From an uncultured Azospirillum sp. (GTDB lineage Bacteria > Pseudomonadota > Alphaproteobacteria > Azospirillales > Azospirillaceae): a DNA stretch of 8,489 nucleotides. Position 1 is the stretch's first letter. Every line of letters begins with the position of its first letter. The notes below the pieces were generated by a model. The model was not told where the DNA came from. It saw only the letters and a list, made by a program, of their open reading frames with translations, and made no database searches. Positions 6,341 to 8,489 of the stretch are shown here, piece after piece. The stretch is from assembly GCA_937960755.1 (NCBI GenBank), contig CALGOL010000463.1:1-8489 (forward strand), read 5' to 3'. Position numbers and translations under genes: made by a program.

Positions 6341-7501
6341 TCACTCAGCCGGTTTGACGTGAGCGGCGTGAGGGGCGTGCAGAACCGGCAAGGTCTTCAC
6401 GAAGATCAGGTAAAGGGCGATTTCCAGGGCGAAAATGCCGACGGTGATCATGATTTCCTTGAACGCCGGGAAATAGCTCCACGGGCCGATGGCCGGGGTG
6501 TAGCCGATCAAGTAGACGTTCAGGCGATAGAAGATCCCCGCCAGCAGCATCATCGACGACGAGATGAACAGCGCGCGCGACAACGACCGGTTCGCCTTCG
6601 GCGCCAGCAACGCGACGCCGCCGAACATCAGCAGCGTTTCCAGCCAGAACCAGCTCGACATCGGGCCGGTCAGCGCGGTTCCCAAATGGCCGCGGGCGAT
6701 CAGGTCGATGATGCGGAAGGTGAGAAACACCGCGCCGACCGTCATCATGATGCCGGCGAGCTTCTGCAAGATGTGGTTTTCCGACGGGCGCTTGAACGAC
6801 GTGGTCGACAAGACGCCTTCCCAAACCACGATGGCGAAGCCCATCAAAATCGCGGTGAGCAGGAAGAACAGCGGCAGGAACTGGGTCTGCCAGATCGGCG
6901 ACAGCTTGTTCCCCACCACCACCATCATGGTGCCGAGCGAGGATTGGTGCATGGTGGGCAGCAGCACGCCGAGCGCGATGAAGACCCACATCACCTTGTT
7001 CAGCTTGTCGCGCAGGTTCTTGATCCCGAACTTCTCCAGGAACGCCGGGGAGAATTCAATCATCAAGACGGTGGTGTAGGCGGCGACGCACATGCCGACC
7101 TCAACCATCACTGAATTGAAGTTGGCGTAGCTCGGCCACACCAGATGCCAGAAGTTCCAGTAGCGGCCCAGATCCACCAGCACCGCCAGACCGGCGAGGC
7201 CGTAGCCGAACAACGACGCCATCACCGCCGAACGAACCAGCGGGTGATATTCGCCCTTGTTCAGAATGTAGACCAGAAAGGCCATGACGTAACCGGCGCA
7301 GCCGAAAGCCGTGCCGATGACGATGTCGACCGCCACCCAGATGCCCCAGGGATAGCCGTCGTTAATGTTGGCCACAGCGCCGATGCCGTAGGCGAAGCGT
7401 TCATAAATGAACACCGCGGCGATGGCGACCAGGATCAGGCAAATAAGCAGCGGCAAGGTGAACAGGCGGCCGCCCAAGGGTTGGTGCGCATGCACTGACA
7501 T
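6341..7501 (-). CDS. hybB: HybB, integral membrane quinone-linked subunit of hydrogenase-2 (NrfD/PsrC family)
   Basis: The 386-residue protein closely resembles E. coli HybB in length and motifs: QPLGGRLF near the start, YPWGIWVAVDIVIGT, KGEYHPLVRSAVMASLFGYGLAGL, DLGRYWNFWH, LNKVMWVFIALGVLLPTMHQSSLG and YFPAFKEIMITVGIFALEI. Hydropathy shows about ten membrane helices, as in the NrfD/PsrC family, which bears the quinone site and no heme. It passes electrons from HybA to the menaquinone or ubiquinone pool and can couple this to proton movement. The ATG has AGGGGG 7 bases upstream, overlapping the hybA TAG stop, and the gap to hybA is 11 bases. The C-terminal tail is His-rich (LHAPHAAHVKPAE), which may be incidental. 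Confidence 0.95.
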   Translation of the reverse strand: MSVHAHQPLGGRLFTLPLLICLILVAIAAVFIYERFAYGIGAVANINDGYPWGIWVAVDIVIGTAFGCAGYVMAFLVYILNKGEYHPLVRSAVMASLFGYGLAGLAVLVDLGRYWNFWHLVWPSYANFNSVMVEVGMCVAAYTTVLMIEFSPAFLEKFGIKNLRDKLNKVMWVFIALGVLLPTMHQSSLGTMMVVVGNKLSPIWQTQFLPLFFLLTAILMGFAIVVWEGVLSTTSFKRPSENHILQKLAGIMMTVGAVFLTFRIIDLIARGHLGTALTGPMSSWFWLETLLMFGGVALLAPKANRSLSRALFISSSMMLLAGIFYRLNVYLIGYTPAIGPWSYFPAFKEIMITVGIFALEIALYLIFVKTLPVLHAPHAAHVKPAE

Positions 7502-7512
7502 GGTTCGGCCCC

Positions 7513-8441
7513 CTATTCTTCGCTGTGATCTTTGGATGCCCGCCGCGCCATATAGGCGAGACCGGCGAACACCACCGCGGGACCGACCATGCCGGCGTAC
7601 AACGTGTGCTGTATGCCTTCCGACAAAGTCGGGAAGCCGTCCTTCGGCACGTCGGTCGGCAGGTTCAGGTTTTCGTACGGCACGGCGGCCAGCGTCATCG
7701 ACTGGGTGCCGCCCAACTCAGTTTCGCCGTAGACCTTTTGCTGATAGGCGACTTGAACCGTGGCTTCATGCCCTGGCCGCGCCCCGCCCAGCTTGCCGGC
7801 GAGGTCGCCGCGCGGAAACTCCGTACGGTCGCCGGGCTTCAGCGCCTGACGACGGTGGGCCTCTTTCTTCAGCTCCTCGGTGCGGCCGAACAGCGTGGCG
7901 CCGGTCGGGCAAACATCGACGCAGCCCGGCAGCTCGTCCTTCGCCAATTTATGCTGGCAAAGCTGGCACTTTTTAATTTCGCCATACTTGTCGTTGTAAT
8001 CGTACTTCGGCACGCCGAACGGGCACGACAGCACGCAATAGCGGCAGCCGATGCAGGCGTCGGGGTGGTGGGTGACGATGCCGGTCTTGGCGTCCTTGCG
8101 CATCGCCGTCACCGGGCACACCGACACGCACGACGGATCGACGCAGTGGTAGCATTGGCGCTTGAGGAAGGCGAAGCCGTTCTCGGCGTGGTCCTTGTTC
8201 TCGGACGTGCCGTGATTGTACGCCTTGATGACGTTGAGCGTCTTGGCCGACAGCTCGATCGGGCTGTCCCACAGGCCGGGGTTCCAGCCCTGCTGCTGCG
8301 GGTAAACCTCCATCGGCATGCCGTTGGATTCCTTGCACGCGGCGACGCAGGCCTTGCAGCCGATGCACAGCGTGGAATCGTACAGCAGGCCGACGGCGTC
8401 GGGCGGCAGTTCCTTGGGCGGACGGACGAAGGCGGCTTCAG
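7513..8441 (-). CDS. hybA: HybA, periplasmic 4x[4Fe-4S] ferredoxin subunit of hydrogenase-2 (5' end missing)
   Basis: About 309 residues are visible, in frame up to the last genomic base at 8441. Only the N-terminal Tat signal (roughly 30 residues, by comparison with E. coli HybA) is absent. Sixteen Cys in four groups predict four [4Fe-4S] clusters: CIGCKACVAAC, CYHCVDPSCVSVC, CIGCRYCVLSC and a spaced CQLC...CVDVC, counting from the first visible residue at about 25-35, 96-108, 129-139 and 158-177. A single C-terminal helix (HTLYAGMVGPAVVFAGLAYM) anchors it in the inner membrane, as in E. coli HybA. A start at the ATG at 8319 must be wrong because it would delete the first cluster motif at 8335-8367. 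The order hybA-hybB-hybC matches E. coli; hybO (small subunit) should lie just beyond the contig end. It carries electrons from the small subunit to HybB. Confidence 0.95.
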
Positions 8442-8489
8442 AGATCGGAAGAGCGTCGTGTAGGGAAAGAGTGTAGATCTCGGTGGTCG
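8442..8489. other. Illumina TruSeq adapter remnant (not genomic)
   Basis: The last 48 bases, beginning AGATCGGAAGAGCGTCGTGT and ending GTAGATCTCGGTGGTCG, are the reverse complement of the Illumina universal adapter, cut short at the contig end. In the hybA frame on the minus strand they read TTEIYTLSLHDALPIS, a peptide known as a contaminant in sequence databases. Nothing biological should be called here. Confidence 0.98.

Noticed and set aside
4492..6357. 621-residue open frame on the plus strand
   Set aside because: It is antisense to hybC, is rich in Arg, His and Gln, as expected of a GC-rich shadow frame, and has no recognisable domain. HybC on the opposite strand is certain.
6359..7114. 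251-residue plus-strand frame opposite hybB
   Set aside because: It is a low-complexity, charged shadow of a membrane-protein gene and has no family features.
7525..8463. 312-residue plus-strand frame opposite hybA that ends in the adapter
   Set aside because: It is a shadow of hybA, and its end lies in synthetic sequence.

Overview
The window is a GC-rich (roughly 60% or more by eye) bacterial contig end whose recognisable genes all lie on the minus strand. Gene content (a Hyb-type membrane-bound [NiFe] hydrogenase, a NikKML-type nickel importer and an Anbu proteasome homologue) suggests a proteobacterium, perhaps an alphaproteobacterium of the Rhodospirillales kind. That placement is an inference from gene content and composition, not a match to a known genome. 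No rRNA, tRNA, CRISPR array, insertion sequence or direct repeat was seen, and no stretch over 300 bases lacks a gene.

Read in the direction of transcription (right to left), the layout is as follows. (1) 8442-8489 is not genomic: it is Illumina adapter sequence left on the contig end. (2) 8441-4618 holds hybA (5' end missing), hybB and hybC, closed by a strong intrinsic terminator at 4557-4590. (3) 4474-2666 holds a tightly linked pair, an SMC/ABC-like AAA ATPase and a DUF4276 (TOPRIM-like) protein, which resembles a split OLD-type anti-phage module. (4) 2599-1877 encodes an Anbu-type proteasome-like peptidase, 66 bases after the pair with no obvious terminator between. (5) 1854-1774 holds a hairpin and then a 14-base perfect inverted repeat with an AT-rich centre, which is probably the promoter/operator of the next operon. 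(6) 1759-1 holds nikK, nikM and nikL (cut by the window edge), the start of an ECF-type nickel transporter operon.

The outer two blocks share nickel. NikK, NikM and NikL would bring Ni2+ across the inner membrane (with NikQ and NikO, expected beyond the left edge), and HybC holds the Ni-Fe(CN)2CO site of the hydrogenase. HybA and HybB carry electrons from periplasmic H2 oxidation to the quinone pool. The inverted repeat upstream of nikK contains the NikR half-site sequences GTATGA and TCATAC, but with a 22-base rather than 16-base gap. The ATPase, DUF4276 and Anbu block has no evident link to nickel and looks like an accessory insertion between two nickel-related operons. It is the best candidate here for a little-described system.
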